In this document: piece after piece, positions 22,369-33,500 of the stretch
Numbering within the stretch: position 1 is the first letter of the stretch
Layout of the letters: each line of letters starts with the position of its first letter
Assembly: GCA_963788015.1 (NCBI GenBank)
Contig: CAWBEY010000010.1
Span: 248,001-312,000, forward strand
DNA length: 64,000 nt
Source: JBBRHH01 sp963788015
GTDB taxonomy: Bacteria > Planctomycetota > Phycisphaerae > Tepidisphaerales > Tepidisphaeraceae
Direction: 5' to 3'
Notes under the pieces: generated by a model
Seen by the model: only the letters and a program-made list of their open reading frames with translations
What the model was told of the DNA's origin: nothing
Databases searched by the model: none
Position numbers and translations under genes: made by a program

Positions 22369-23896
22369 TCAGAGGGACACCATCTCGGCGAAACGGTCTT
22401 TCAGATCGAAATAGAGCTTGTCGTACGTGGCGAAGTGTCGATCGTAGAGGGCTGCGGATTTTTTGTTGGGGGCGACTTTCAGGGTTTGGCGGATGGAGGA
22501 TTTGCAGGCTTCTTCAACGCTGTTCCAGGCGCCGGTGCCGACGCCGGCAAGGAGGGCCACGCCATACGCGGGGCCTTCGGTGGCGTTGGTGAGGACGATG
22601 GGTTGTTTGTAGATGTCGGCCTGGAGATGACGCCAGAAATCCGAGCGTGCGCCGCCGCCGCTGGCGCGGACCTGGGTGACGTTGATGTTCATGGATTGCA
22701 TGATTTCGAGTGCATCGCGCATGCCGTAGGTGACGCCTTCGAGGAGCGAGCGGATGAGCATGGGGCGGGTGGTGCGGGCGGTGAGGCCGATCCATCCGCC
22801 GCGGGCGAGCGGATCGGGATGGGGGCAGCGCTCGCCGGTGAGATACGGGAGGAAGAAGAGGCCTTCGGAGCCGGGCGGCGCGCTGGCCGCTTCGTTGACG
22901 AGCAGTTCGTAAGGATCAACTTTCTTTTTGCGGGCGGAGGCGAGTTCGGCCTCGGCCAGGTTGTTGCGGAACCACTGGAAGCTGCCGCCGGCCGCCAGCA
23001 TGCAGCCAAAGACGCACCACTTGCCGGGAACGGCGTGGCACATGGTGTGGACGCGGCCGTGCGGGTCGCGGTTGGGTTGGTCGGCGTGGGCGAAGACGAC
23101 GCCGCTGGTGCCGAGGGTGGCGCTGACGATGCCGGAGGTGACGATGCCGTTGCCGACCGCGCCGGCGGCCTGATCGCCCGCGCCTCCGACGACGGCGATG
23201 CCCGCGGCGCAGACCCATGGCCGAGGCGGCGTCGGCGTGGAGCACGCCGGTGACTTCGGGGGATTCGTGCAGGCGCGGCATGAGCGACTTGTCGATCTCC
23301 AGCAGGCCAAGCAGTTTTTCAGACCACGTGCGATTGACGACGTCGAGCAGGAGCGTGCCGCTGGCGTCGGAGACTTCGGTGGCGTATTCGCCGGTCATGC
23401 GATAGCGGATGTAATCCTTGGGGAGCAGGATGTGTTTGGTGCGGGCGTATATTTTGGGCTGGTTCTCGCGAACCCAGAGGATTTTGGGGGCGGTGAAACC
23501 GGTGAGGGCGGGGTTGGCGACTAGCTCGATCAGCGCCTCACGGCCGCCAGCTTTGGATTCAATCTCGGCACATTGGGCGGCCGTGCGCTGATCGTTCCAA
23601 AGAAGTGCCGGGCGCAGCGCCTTGGGCCCATCCCCTAGAAAAACGCTCCCGTGCATCTGCCCCGACAGCCCGATGCCTGTGATGTCCACCGGCTTGATCC
23701 CCGCCTTTTTCAGCACCGCTTTGGTGGATTTGCAGACCGCCTGCCACCAGTCTTCGGGATTCTGTTCGGACCAACCGGGCTTTGGCGTTGAAATGGGATG
23801 CTCGGCCATCGCGGTGGCAAGAACTTTTCCGTTGTCGTCACAGAGAAGGGTTTTTGTGCCGCTGGTGCCGATGTCGATGCCAAGAAGATAGCCCAT
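22369..23896 (-). CDS. xylB: Xylulokinase (FGGY family), one frame break
   Basis: N-terminal ATPase-type phosphate loop LGIDIGTSGTKTLL, GIGLSGQMHGSVFLGDG, and the C-terminal FGGY signature RASGGGARSDFWRHLQADI with the long insert GATLGTSGVVF-like SATLGTSGVVFA are all present. Length ~509 residues is normal. The frame breaks near 23213, just before GIAVVGGAGDQAAGAVG. The enzyme would phosphorylate D-xylulose to D-xylulose 5-phosphate in the cytoplasm. No xylose isomerase or transporter is adjacent, so another FGGY pentulose kinase cannot be ruled out. Confidence 0.88.
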
Positions 23897-23938
23897 CGAA
23901 ATGTTCCTCCGCGTGAAGTAGGCGCGGAGTATAGCAGG

Positions 23939-24241
23939 CTATTTGTTGGCGAGGTACCTGGCCGGGTTTTTGGCAAAGTTGTCGCGGCATTCCTTGCTGC
24001 AGAAGTAGTAGGTCTTGCCGTTGTAGGCATAAGCGGGCGTTGTCTTGTCCACTTCCACGTCGATGCAGGCGAGGTCGGCGTTGTACTTGCAGACGACGCA
24101 TTCGGAGTGGGGGCAATGGTTGACTGCGGCGGCCGATGGAGAGGTGGCGGGCTGGCGCGGATCACTCGGACCGGCGCAGCCGCCGGCGAAGAGGAGGCAG
24201 AGGCAGGTTGGGAGAATCAAGCGAACAATGGCGGTCGTCAT
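23939..24241 (-). CDS. YHS-domain lipoprotein
   Basis: 100 residues. The signal peptide ends in lipobox FAGGC (Cys22), so it should be a lipid-anchored envelope protein. The C-terminal half is a YHS-type metal-binding domain: CPHSECVVCKYNADLACIDV, then YYFCSKECRDNFAKNPARYL, with four Cys in two CxxC/CxxxC-like pairs. Such domains are linked to copper or other soft-metal handling. It lies between xylB and the beta-helix proteins, with no obvious metal-transport gene alongside. Confidence 0.82.
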   Translation of the reverse strand: MTTAIVRLILPTCLCLLFAGGCAGPSDPRQPATSPSAAAVNHCPHSECVVCKYNADLACIDVEVDKTTPAYAYNGKTYYFCSKECRDNFAKNPARYLANK

Positions 24242-24275
24242 GCGGTTGCTCCGGGTGGTTAATTGATGAGTATAG

Positions 24276-24302
24276 GAGGGTTCAGGGTTCGGGGTTCAGG
24301 GC
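24276..24302. repeat. Short imperfect GGGTTC(A/G) tandem repeat
   Basis: About 27 bases made of three or four imperfect copies of a 7-8 base unit (GGGTTCA/GGGTTCG) in the gap before the YHS lipoprotein gene, running into the end of the beta-helix gene. No known function is recognised. Confidence 0.4.
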
Positions 24303-26691
24303 GGTGGAGGCGATGGCTCTTCGATGAAGGCGATGTGGGGAACGGCGGGTGCCCAGAAGTCGCCGCGGCCGGGAGCGTTTGTGGTGTCGGCGGTATGGTC
24401 GGCGAGGCAGCGCCAGACTTGCTCGTTGGATTCGGCGAGGGCGTTTTTTTTGTAGGCGGTGGCGGGTTTCCAGGGGCGGGCGGGGGGTGGTTGGAAGTCG
24501 ATGCGCTTTTTGACGGGCGCGGCCGGGTCGAAGGCGGTGACTGGGCCGGACCACCACGGGGAGTCGGTGCGGATCCACGCGGCGATGGGGTTGCCTTGAT
24601 AGCGGCAGTTTTCCATCAGCAGGCGCGCGGAGCAGGGAGAGGGGACGAAGGGCAGTTCGAGGAAGGCCGCTGCGTCGGCCAGGTTAGCTACGCTGCAATC
24701 GCGAAGCACGAAGGAGGTGCGGCTTGAGCCGATGGTCTTCTGTGAAAACGCGGCGCGGTCGGGATAGCGTGATGTGGCCGCCGCTTCGGCGCGAATGTTG
24801 GTCAGCAGGTTCATCCCGCCATAGTCGACGGTGCTGATATGGCGGAAGTAATACTGGCTGTGGTGAAGTTGAGGATCGCCGAAGCGCACGTCGTCGGCCA
24901 TGATGTTCGAGCCGCTCAGGAGGATGCCGAAACGGCCGACGGGATCGATGGTGGTGTGCTTGAGATAGATGATATTGGATGAGCCGTTGATGGCCGCCTC
25001 GCTGCCGGAGAGGAGGCAGTCGCGGATGTCGAAGGTGTACTGGGCGCCGTAGAAGAGATCGCCGATGGCGTAGAAACCGCCGCGGATGTCGAGGTTGCTG
25101 AGTTGCGGGGCCAGCGCGTGCCAGGTGACGATGCCCGCGCCCCAGACGGGGCCGGGGATGATTTTCATGTCGCTGATGCGCTGCTGGCCGATGCCGTAAA
25201 TGGAGGTGGAGGCTTTGAAGTAGCCAAAGCCTTTTTGGTTTGCATCGCCGGATGCGGGGCCGTGCTGGACAGTGACGAGGACGCCGCTGGTCTTCAACTC
25301 AGCCTCTGGAGGGTTGTCGGTCAGCGGGAGGAAAGCGGTGGTGGTGGCGTCGTTGGTGAAGTAGCGGAACTGGTCATCGGCAGGTTTCTGATTGTCGCGG
25401 CGGCGGAGCGAATCATCGTCGGCGTATCGAAGGCCGGCCGACATGTGCAGGCCGGCGAGAGTGATGTCGGTTGGGGGGGCGAAGGTGCCGTTGGCCGAGC
25501 CGGGGCCGCCGTTGTCAGCGCCGGTAATCGTCAAGAAGCCATATTCCATTTCGATGAAGTGCGAATTTTCGGGAATTGATTTGGAGTCGCTGCAGGTGCG
25601 GGCGAGATCGGCTTCGCCGGGTTTTGCGAGCCAGCCCTGGAGGGTGTGGGAGGGGTAGTCGAGTTGAACCGCAAGGCGATAGACGCCCGTGGCGCTACAA
25701 CCTTTAGCCAGCACGATGGAGTGGGAGGTCTGATCGGCGAGGGTGAGGTTGAAGACGAGTTCACCATTGGGTCGCAGAACCAGCATCCAGACGCGGCCGT
25801 GGGGCTGGCTGGCATTGCCCATCACGGTGCCGCAGAGCATGCGCTGCTCTGGATAAATTTTCGGATCGGCGTTCAGGACAAACGCGATGTCGAGGGTGAA
25901 CTGGTTCATGGTGATCCAGTTGCCAGCGCGGCCGGTGGCAGGGTCGTAAGCACCGGCGGTGAGAGGATCGCCAAAAAACTGGGCGTTTGCGGGGAGTTTG
26001 AGAATCCAGTTTTGCTGCCACTGCGGGCCTTTCACAGGCGCGGAGTCGTCGGCGGCCGTGTGATCGCGGATGCAGACGGCCTGGATCGGCTTGGGGGCGC
26101 CTGGGAATGGGAGTGCGATGATGTCATTTACCTTGTAGGCATTGCCTTTGTTCCACGGCTTGGGGTTTTTGTCGAACGTGGCGAGATGGGAGACGGCAGG
26201 GAAATTGGTGGCCGGGTATTCGGCGTAGGTGCGCAGGCCGAAGCGGTCGCTTGAGACGCTTGCGTCGAGGATGCGATGATCTGGATCGGTGAGATGGACT
26301 CGGTTGCACGTTTGCAGGGGGCGTTCGGGGAAGTGGGTGCGGGTGCTGAGATTGACCATGGGCATGCGCGAAATCCATCGGCCGCTTCCAGGGAAGTGGC
26401 TTCGATGCCCCCGCCGACGAGTTCCTTGTTGTCGCCGTTCATGAAAATCGGTCGATCGATGCGCCAGCGGCCCGGGGGAAGAATCACCCGGCCGGGGCTG
26501 TTTTTTTCTTGCAGGTAATTGAGGCGGAACTGGATGGCGCGGGCGATGTTGTCAGGGCTGGAATCCGGGTGAACCGGCGGGAGAGTGTTCAGGGGCTGGG
26601 TGATGTCGAGGTTGGTGGATGCGGCCGGCTCGGCCGCGCGCGAGGAGCTTAGGATGACGAGGCTAAGCAGGATGGCTCGGAGAAAGTGCAT
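24296..26691 (-). CDS. Secreted right-handed beta-helix protein with CBM5/12-like motifs, one frame break
   Basis: A signal peptide (MHFLRAILLSLVILSSSRAAE) is followed by the pectate-lyase-like opening GRVILPPGRWRIDRPIFMNG and LVGGGIEATSL. The frame breaks near 26365. Later parts contain beta-helix rungs (SNIIYLKHTTIDPVGRFGIL, FDIRDCLLSGSEAAINGSS). Two segments, NPKPWNKGNAYKVND and RPWKPATAYKKNALAE followed by WRCLADHTA, resemble the aromatic CBM5/12 chitin/cellulose-binding fold. ATG 26691 opens the signal peptide; 26694 is an alternative. It starts ~24 bases past the upstream paralog stop, so the two are likely co-transcribed. No catalytic residues are assigned. Confidence 0.75.
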
Positions 26692-26714
26692 CATATTTCC
26701 AATTGATGAAAGCA

Positions 26715-28960
26715 TTATTTTGAAGGTGACTCTTCCCACTGAGGCTCCTGGCTCGTGCCGTACGTGCCGGTGCGGGTGCAGCGGAAGGTTTTGAAGAGCA
26801 TCGCGCCGGTGGCCGGATCAAAACGGCCGGGGATATGAAAAACGTGGCAACCTGCCAGCCACGTTCCCTTGTGCGGAAGCGCGTCGGCGTCGTCGTGATG
26901 GGTGACGATTTTGCACTGGCCTTTGCCGGTGTACTGAATCAGGCCATAGCCAAGCGTGTCGGCCCAGTTGGTTTCGGCCTGGAGGATGTTGCCGCTCCAG
27001 TGATCGCTTTTGCAGAGGACGGCGCTGGCAGCGGGTTTTTTGGGATTGCTCCACAGGTCAATGCCGTCAACGGTCAGCGTAGCGTTGGCTGGCGGCGGCG
27101 TTTCGCCTGGCGCGTTCGGCCAGCTCGAAGACGGCTCGGCCATTGGACATTGAGCCGGTGTAGATGGTGCCGGGGAAGCTGAGCTTGTTGCCGCCGGGGC
27201 CGGGATTGAGGGAAGGCTCGGCATAGATGCAGGCTTTCTTTGGCACCCAGGACATGCCTTCGTTGTCGACGCAGAATTCGCTGATGCGCAGCGGGCCGCC
27301 GCGCGGGCCGGCGTGGAGTTTGATGTAGTAGTCGGCGGCGACGAAGCCGGTGATTAAAGTGTTGTCGAGATTGCCGTGGCAGCCGACGAGGCGCAGGAAA
27401 GTTTCGCCACCGCCGCCGCTTAAGTTTTCGATGTGGAGCTCCTGATCGTTGGCATAAAGCGACGAGTCCTGCCCGACAAAGCGGCAGTTCCGCACGTCGA
27501 GGCGGCGGTTGAGATTTGGGAAGGGAAGGCTGCTGACGCCGTGATAGCCGCCGCCGCCCTCGGAGATGTTTTCGAGAACAACATGGGCGGCCTCGGCCAC
27601 CACGATGTCAGCGCCGCAGTTGGAGCCGATGAACAGGTGCATGTCGCGGAGGGTGATGGTGCCGTTCATCAGCTCGGGTTTTCGCTCCGGCATCCAGAAG
27701 CCAAAGCCTTTGGCGCCGTCGTATTTGGAACCGTTCTGGTATTGAACGAGCAGATCGGCAGGGCGGGCGCTCAGGGGCAGGTGCGTAATGAGGGCGGGAT
27801 TGGCGGTAGGGAAATAACGCGACAAATCATCAGGTGGCTTGGTGTCAGCTATGCGCAGTTGCGGGGCGGCCAATTCATCGCTCTGGGCAGTTACGACATA
27901 TTGAGGTGCGTCGAATAAGGCCAGGCCGCACCAGGTTAAGTCCGCGTCGGCCGGCGAGCCGGAGCAGGCGGCGCCTGTGACGCGCCCAAGTTGAAATGCG
28001 CCGTATTCAAATGCTTTAAGCCGATGCCCCTCTCCTAAATCAAGCTTGGCTGAAAGTATGGGATTGACGAGCTCTTTGGTGGATGCACTGTACCAGGCAC
28101 GGCACTGGCCGGTGGTGAAATCGAGTTGCACGCTGATTCGGTGCGTGCCTTGGCCCGCGGCGCTTTTGGACAGGAGGAGCGAGCGGCGCATTTCTGCGCC
28201 GTTTGCATCAACGGTCTTGAAGTGGAAGGAGAGGTTTTCACCAGTGGCCGGGTCGCTGGCGACGGACCACACGGTGAGAGGATCGTCGATGCCGCCTTTG
28301 GTGAGTTCAGGGGAGAGGCCGCCGGCGCCTACGCCGCAAAGTGTGCCTTTTATTGGTGCGTCGCCGTTGTTATGCACGGCGAAGTTGATGGTGTATTGCG
28401 GCCAGTTTTTCCAATACGTGGGCTTGCCCGTGCCGGCTTCGTAGTCTTTCCAATAATTCCCGCTGGGGTCGCGCGGGACTTTGCTGCCAAAGGCCAGCGG
28501 GCAGGCCGGGAAATAACCCGATGCACGCGTCTGGCCGTCGAACGTGCGCAAACCATAGCGGGCATCTTTTACGGATTTGTCGAGGATGCCCGCATCTTTC
28601 GAGATGAGCGGAAAATGCTCGAGCGTAATCAATTGGGAATCGCTGGCTTTCATACCCAGCAGGAAAAGCGTCTGCCCGTTGATGCGCGTGCCGGGGCCTT
28701 CGCCGGCGATGACGATGTTGGACGAGCGGACGAAGACAGGCCGGGAGAGAGTCCAACCGCCCGCGCGGCTGGGGATGACGATGGTGCCGCCGTCGGCCGG
28801 CGTTTCGTCGAGGGCCTTTTGGAGGAGGGTGGAGATTTCTCCGTTGGCACCCGCGCCATAATCAGCTGACCAGGTTACGCGTGCCCGCCGCTGCGATGGT
28901 GCTACAGCACGTCGTGGTCGCGAGAAGCAGTATGAGCAGTGTAGGGTTCTTGAGTCTCAT
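26715..28960 (-). CDS. Secreted right-handed beta-helix protein, paralog of its neighbour; two frame breaks
   Basis: The first frame gives signal peptide MRLKNPTLLILLLATTTCCS from ATG 28960. After a break near 28870 the mature part continues with GANGEISTLLQKALDETPAD, GGTIVIPSRAG and SNIVIAGEGPGTRING, a classic pectate-lyase-3-like opening. A second break near 27110 separates the beta-helix body (LRDMHLFIGSNCGADIVVAE; RLDVRNCRFVGQDSSLYAN) from the C-terminal part (IDLWSNPKKPAASAVLC; GRFDPATGAMLFKTFRCTRT). Total ~748 residues. It precedes and resembles the 24296-26691 gene. Likely an extracellular polysaccharide-binding or -cleaving protein; specificity unknown. Confidence 0.72.
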
Positions 28961-29020
28961 GTGTTATCGAATACTTCCTGCACGCAATACCGGACAACAG
29001 TGGATCGTTGTTCATCTCTC

Positions 29021-29983
29021 TCAAAACGAGAAGGAGAGCGTCGCGGCCAGCTTGACTCGGACTTCGCCCTGGTTGCCGTTGAGGTGCTCGAAGATTGGGA
29101 AGGATGGGGCGACGGTGAGGGCGAGGTGGGAATTGAAGCGCACTCGGCCGCCGGGGGTGAAGTAGACGGTGTTGCTGCCGCTATTCGGGTCTTTCGCATT
29201 GCCATCGGTATCGCGGGCGAGGTAGACGTCGTTCAACTCAGCGAAGACGCTGAACTGCGGAAACTTCTTGATGGACTCGGTGAGGCGATAGGCGAATGCA
29301 AGGCCGGCGTCGAAGCGATCGCCGACGCGGAAGTCGTTGTGGCGCGAGCGGAATGTGTAGAGGGCGCTGGCGTCGATGGTGAGGTGGGAGGTGAGAAATC
29401 TCGAATAGGCTAACCCTAGAAGGTAATCGAAGGCGCCGGTGCCAGGTTGGTCGGTGGGGCTGAGGAGGCCGGCGTTGGTGAGATGGACATTGGTGCGGCC
29501 GGTGGGGAACTTCACGCCGGCGATGACGGCAAGATTTCCGGGCTTTCCTTTCAGAAGGCGGTACTTGAGCGTGAGGGGCAGATCGGTGAAGCCGGTGGGC
29601 CGGGCGTGGGCGATTGATACCGAGCCATCGTCTTCGCGGTCGGCGCTGAGGAAATCGTGGCCGACGAAGTAGCCGATGCCGAGGTTGATTTGCAGGTCTT
29701 CGAGGAGGCCATAGGAGAGCTCGAGGCTGGTGATGAATCCGTGGTCAAGGGCGTCGAAACTGCCGCCCTGCAATGCGCGGCGAGCGGCGCCCAGCCGGGA
29801 GAAGCTTTCGAAATCGGTGAAGTCTTCGCGCAGCGAAAGTTCGAGTCCGCCGGGCTTGAGGGTTTCGCCAGAGATGGTTGCGCTGCCGCCGCCGGATGCC
29901 CCCGGGCCGTGATTGGCCAGGGCGGCCGGTGCGACGGCGAGAAGAAGGAGGACTAATTGGAGGTGGACGTTATTAAGACGCAT
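29021..29983 (-). CDS. Outer-membrane beta-barrel, phenol_MetA_deg-like (PF13557 type)
   Basis: About 320 residues. ATG 29983 with AAGGGAAA upstream gives signal peptide MRLNNVHLQLVLLLLAVAPAALA. Alternating hydrophobic strands (LELSLREDFTDFESFSR; DLQINLGIGYFVGHDF; LPLTLKYRLLKG; IAGVKFPTG) and the C-terminal Phe (LAATLSFSF) indicate an outer-membrane barrel. The pattern matches the transporter-like family named after phenol degradation, whose role is often unrelated to phenol. It lies 49 bases after the small Cys-rich protein gene on the same strand. Confidence 0.78.
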   Translation of the reverse strand: MRLNNVHLQLVLLLLAVAPAALANHGPGASGGGSATISGETLKPGGLELSLREDFTDFESFSRLGAARRALQGGSFDALDHGFITSLELSYGLLEDLQINLGIGYFVGHDFLSADREDDGSVSIAHARPTGFTDLPLTLKYRLLKGKPGNLAVIAGVKFPTGRTNVHLTNAGLLSPTDQPGTGAFDYLLGLAYSRFLTSHLTIDASALYTFRSRHNDFRVGDRFDAGLAFAYRLTESIKKFPQFSVFAELNDVYLARDTDGNAKDPNSGSNTVYFTPGGRVRFNSHLALTVAPSFPIFEHLNGNQGEVRVKLAATLSFSF

Positions 29984-30032
29984 GAGATTTTCCCTTTGGA
30001 TGTTAAACGGCTTGGAACGGCTGCACCCCAAC

Positions 30033-30455
30033 TCAGAAACGCAGCGGCAGAGGGACAGACGCAGATGGAGGTAAAGAAATCAGGCCGCGCAAGGGAGGAG
30101 CGCGGCCTAGATAGGTGGGATTGCGGAAGAGAGACTCGCAAACGGCAGGCGTGGGAAAGACCAGGCGCTCGACAAAACCATGCAGTGGAGCGGTGAGGTC
30201 AACGGTGGCGGGAATGGTGAGGCGCACGGCAAAGAAGCAGAGCGCGCAGCGTGCCTTGTCACCCGGTGTGGGAACGCGTTTTGTTTCAGGGTTGCCCGAA
30301 GCGCACTGCGGACAGGGGGTTGTAGTCTGGCAGGAGTTGCAGGAATCGACATCGCCCGGCAGGGTGAGCGCACCGCGCTGGTGGCCGGGCAGGATGACGT
30401 TGAGCCAGACGGCTTGGAAGACGAGCAAAGCGATCCGGCCAGCACGACAGCGCAT
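30033..30455 (-). CDS. Small Cys-rich envelope protein, partner of the outer-membrane barrel
   Basis: From ATG 30455 it has 140 residues: an N-terminal hydrophobic segment (RIALLVFQAVWLNVILPGHQ), then CNSCQTTTPCPQCASG and RCALCFFAVRLTIP, three CxxC-like pairs, and a proline-rich tail. The CxxC pairs suggest metal binding or disulfide formation outside the cytoplasm. An in-frame upstream start at 30491 would add 12 residues without a signal character. I do not recognise a named family; the call is from composition and from its place before the barrel gene. Confidence 0.6.
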   Translation of the reverse strand: MRCRAGRIALLVFQAVWLNVILPGHQRGALTLPGDVDSCNSCQTTTPCPQCASGNPETKRVPTPGDKARCALCFFAVRLTIPATVDLTAPLHGFVERLVFPTPAVCESLFRNPTYLGRAPPLRGLISLPPSASVPLPLRF

Positions 30456-30515
30456 TGGGAAAGAGGCTATACGAAGCGATTGAGGTGTCAAACCGATGGC
30501 GCGATTTCCACGTGA

Positions 30516-33500
30516 TCAGGCGCTATCGCTGACCTTCACCACCTTAATAGTGTCCTTCTCCTGCTCCGTAGCCAGCGCTTCGCGCACGTCGTCGAGGATG
30601 GCGCGGGTACACCCGTCGCGGTCGCGGAAGAAGTGCGGGGTCCAGAGGCGATGCAGCTTCCAGCCCTGACCTTCCAGAATGCCGGATCGGAAAAGCTCCC
30701 ATTCCACTGGATCCTGTGCCCGCCCATAGCGCGTCAGATCGCAGACGATGCCGATGGTGACGTCCTCAATGCGGTGCGGATGGTGGAGAGCCAGGTCGAT
30801 GCAGAAGCCGTCGTTGCCCCACGGGACATCGCTGCCGATGCTGTGCGACGTGGCAAGCGTATCGGCAAAGGTGCGGGAGAATACAGAAGGGAATTCTGTT
30901 GCGTGTTGCTGCACGGCCGCCTTCTGATCGGGCTGTGCGTTTGAGATGGCGTCATGGGCCGCTTCATAGGCGTGCGCGATCTGCTCGGCATAACAGAGGT
31001 AGCTGAAAAGAAGCCACCCGCCGCCGGGCGCTTCGCCGGGAGGGATAGGAGGAAGGGAGCGATAGACGCCTGGTGGGATGGACGTGACCAGGTGAACTTC
31101 TTCGCGAGCGCGGGTGACCAGGACGTTTAATCGCCGCCCGCCCCCGGCCCGGCCAAGTGGGCCAAAGCGGCGATAGAAGCGCCCGCCCGGATCGGGGCCG
31201 TAGGTGGTGGAGATGATCATGTGGTCGCGTTCGTCGCCCTGCACGTTCTCCAGATTTTTGATGAACAAGCCTTCGAACGACGCCGGCCCCCGCCGGGTGC
31301 GTGCTTCCGCCAGCCTGTTACGAAACTCGGCATCCTCGCCCGCCAGCGTCTCGAGGTGCTCGACGATCAGATCGCGCTGTTGAAGATTGAAGCACGCGAT
31401 GCCGATGGAGGGCGGATCGGCGCGGCGAAGAAGGTCCTGCACGATCTTCGCCACCTGAGCGGCCTCCGTCACGTTGCACCGTTTGTCATAGGTCCCGTTG
31501 ACGTTGTAGAGCGTCATGGGCGCAAAGCGGCTGCGGTTGGCGGGATGGCCGGGGATGGGCTGGAGGCGCGCGTTGTAAAACTGCTGGTTGCTGAACTGAA
31601 TCAGATCGGCGTTGCGAGAGCGATAATGTACGTCGAGGTAGCATTGCTCCACGCCAAGGTTGAGCGCCGCCCCGAGCAGATCTTCGATCTCGGCCTGCTG
31701 CACTTCAAAAAGCTGATCGTCGTCGGCGATCTCTTCTTCCTCGCTGGCGATCAGGGCTGATTCGAAGAACCGTGTTGGCGGAAGCTGCTTTGGATCGCCG
31801 GCGATCACCACGCGCTTGGCCCGCAGTAACACGGGTAAGGCTTCTTCAAGACGGCACTGTGACGCCTCGTCGAACACGACCACATCAAACAGCGCCTGAC
31901 GCGGGAAGAGCTGGGCAACGGTTTCCGGGCTGGCCATCCAGATTGGCCGAAGATCGAAGAGCGGATCGCCCTCTTCCACCTGCTGCCCGACCGCGATCAC
32001 CTGGCGCAGGCGCATGGCGTTTTGGCCGCGGGTTGTCAGTCGGCGGCGGAGATCGGCGCCCGCGCTGTTGAGGCGCGAGCCGGTGCTGGCCAGCACGCGC
32101 TGTTTCTGGCGGCTGATCCAGCGATGCAGGATCGCATCGCGCACCAGCGACTTTTTATAATGCTCAAGCGCCCGATAGCGCGCGAAGGTGGCCTTGAGGC
32201 GCTGGGCATCAACGGCCTGAAGGGCGGGATCGGCCTTGAGGCGCTGGGCGATCTGCAACGCCAGCGACGATCTTCGCAGTACCATCATCCCCGCTTCGGG
32301 CCCGACATTTTGCTTAAGCAGCGTGGCCACTGCCGTCGCCAGCGCCGGCGGAAGCGATGAAAGGGTGTCTGCGATTCTCAGCACGCCTTCGAGCGTATGA
32401 GCCTGCTCTCGAAGGCCGTGAAACGTGTCGGCAGTCCGGCCGCCAGCCCGATTGGCGGCGTCAAGGTGCGCGAGCCAGTCCGCGGCAAATAAGCCGCTTG
32501 TGCCCAGGACCTGTTGAAGCTGCGCCAGGGCAATTGCGCGGGAAGGCGACTTGCGCAGTCCGTCGAGAAGCGTCGCGATGGCCGAGGGATCGGCCATGGC
32601 TGCACGGACCGCGGCGATGATCGACCCAAGCTCAGGCCGATCGTGCAGTTCGATGAGCAAATCGAAAACGCTGGTGTACTGGTTTAGCAAGGCGTCGATG
32701 GCAGCGTCATTCGTTGAACTCAAGACGACGGCTTGGCCTTGCAAGTCGGCGATAAGCTGCTGCAGGAGCAGTCGCGAACGCAAGCCTGATAGAAAAGTCT
32801 TGAGGTGCCCCGCGCTGCCGGCGTTGAGCGGCAAGCCGTAGGGCGCGAACGCTTCGCGCGCCTGCGCGTTCCGATTGAAGAAGACAAACCCATACCACCT
32901 TTGGGCAGTGAGAAGATACTGGTCGAGGCTGGCGAGCTGGCGGTTGATCTGCTGCATGGCCGCCGGTTGCGGCCGCACCACCAGTGAAAGTTCCGGATCA
33001 AGCGGGCCAGCACGAAAGCCGTCGATCAGGGCCGACGCCCCCGCGATCTTCTGGCGTTCCGCCCGCACGCGCACGACATCCACGGCCGCCCATTCCTTCA
33101 AGACCGCTGGATCGACGGCCGACGCCACCTGCGCGAGTCTTTCGGCAAACGCCGCCCGGACTTCCCCCTGCCGCGTTAAATCGGGCAGCGCGGAAAAGGG
33201 CGGGATCGACGCATCGGCGGTTTGATCCGCGTTCGCGCCGGTCTGCACGCAATCTTCAATGCGCTCATTCACCTGGACCATTGAAAGCGACAGGAAAGCG
33301 CCGAGCGACATGCCGGCCGCTTCGCGCCAGGGATTGTGCGGGTGGCTGACGCTAACGCCGCGATCCAGCACCTCCATCACCGGGCGCACGTGCGACTCCA
33401 GCACGTCATCGCCCACGTCCTTGAGCAACGACTCCTTGAATTCCACCTCCTGTGAGGGCAGCGAAAGCCACCGGCCCATCAGCTCGTGGAAAGAGGAAGA

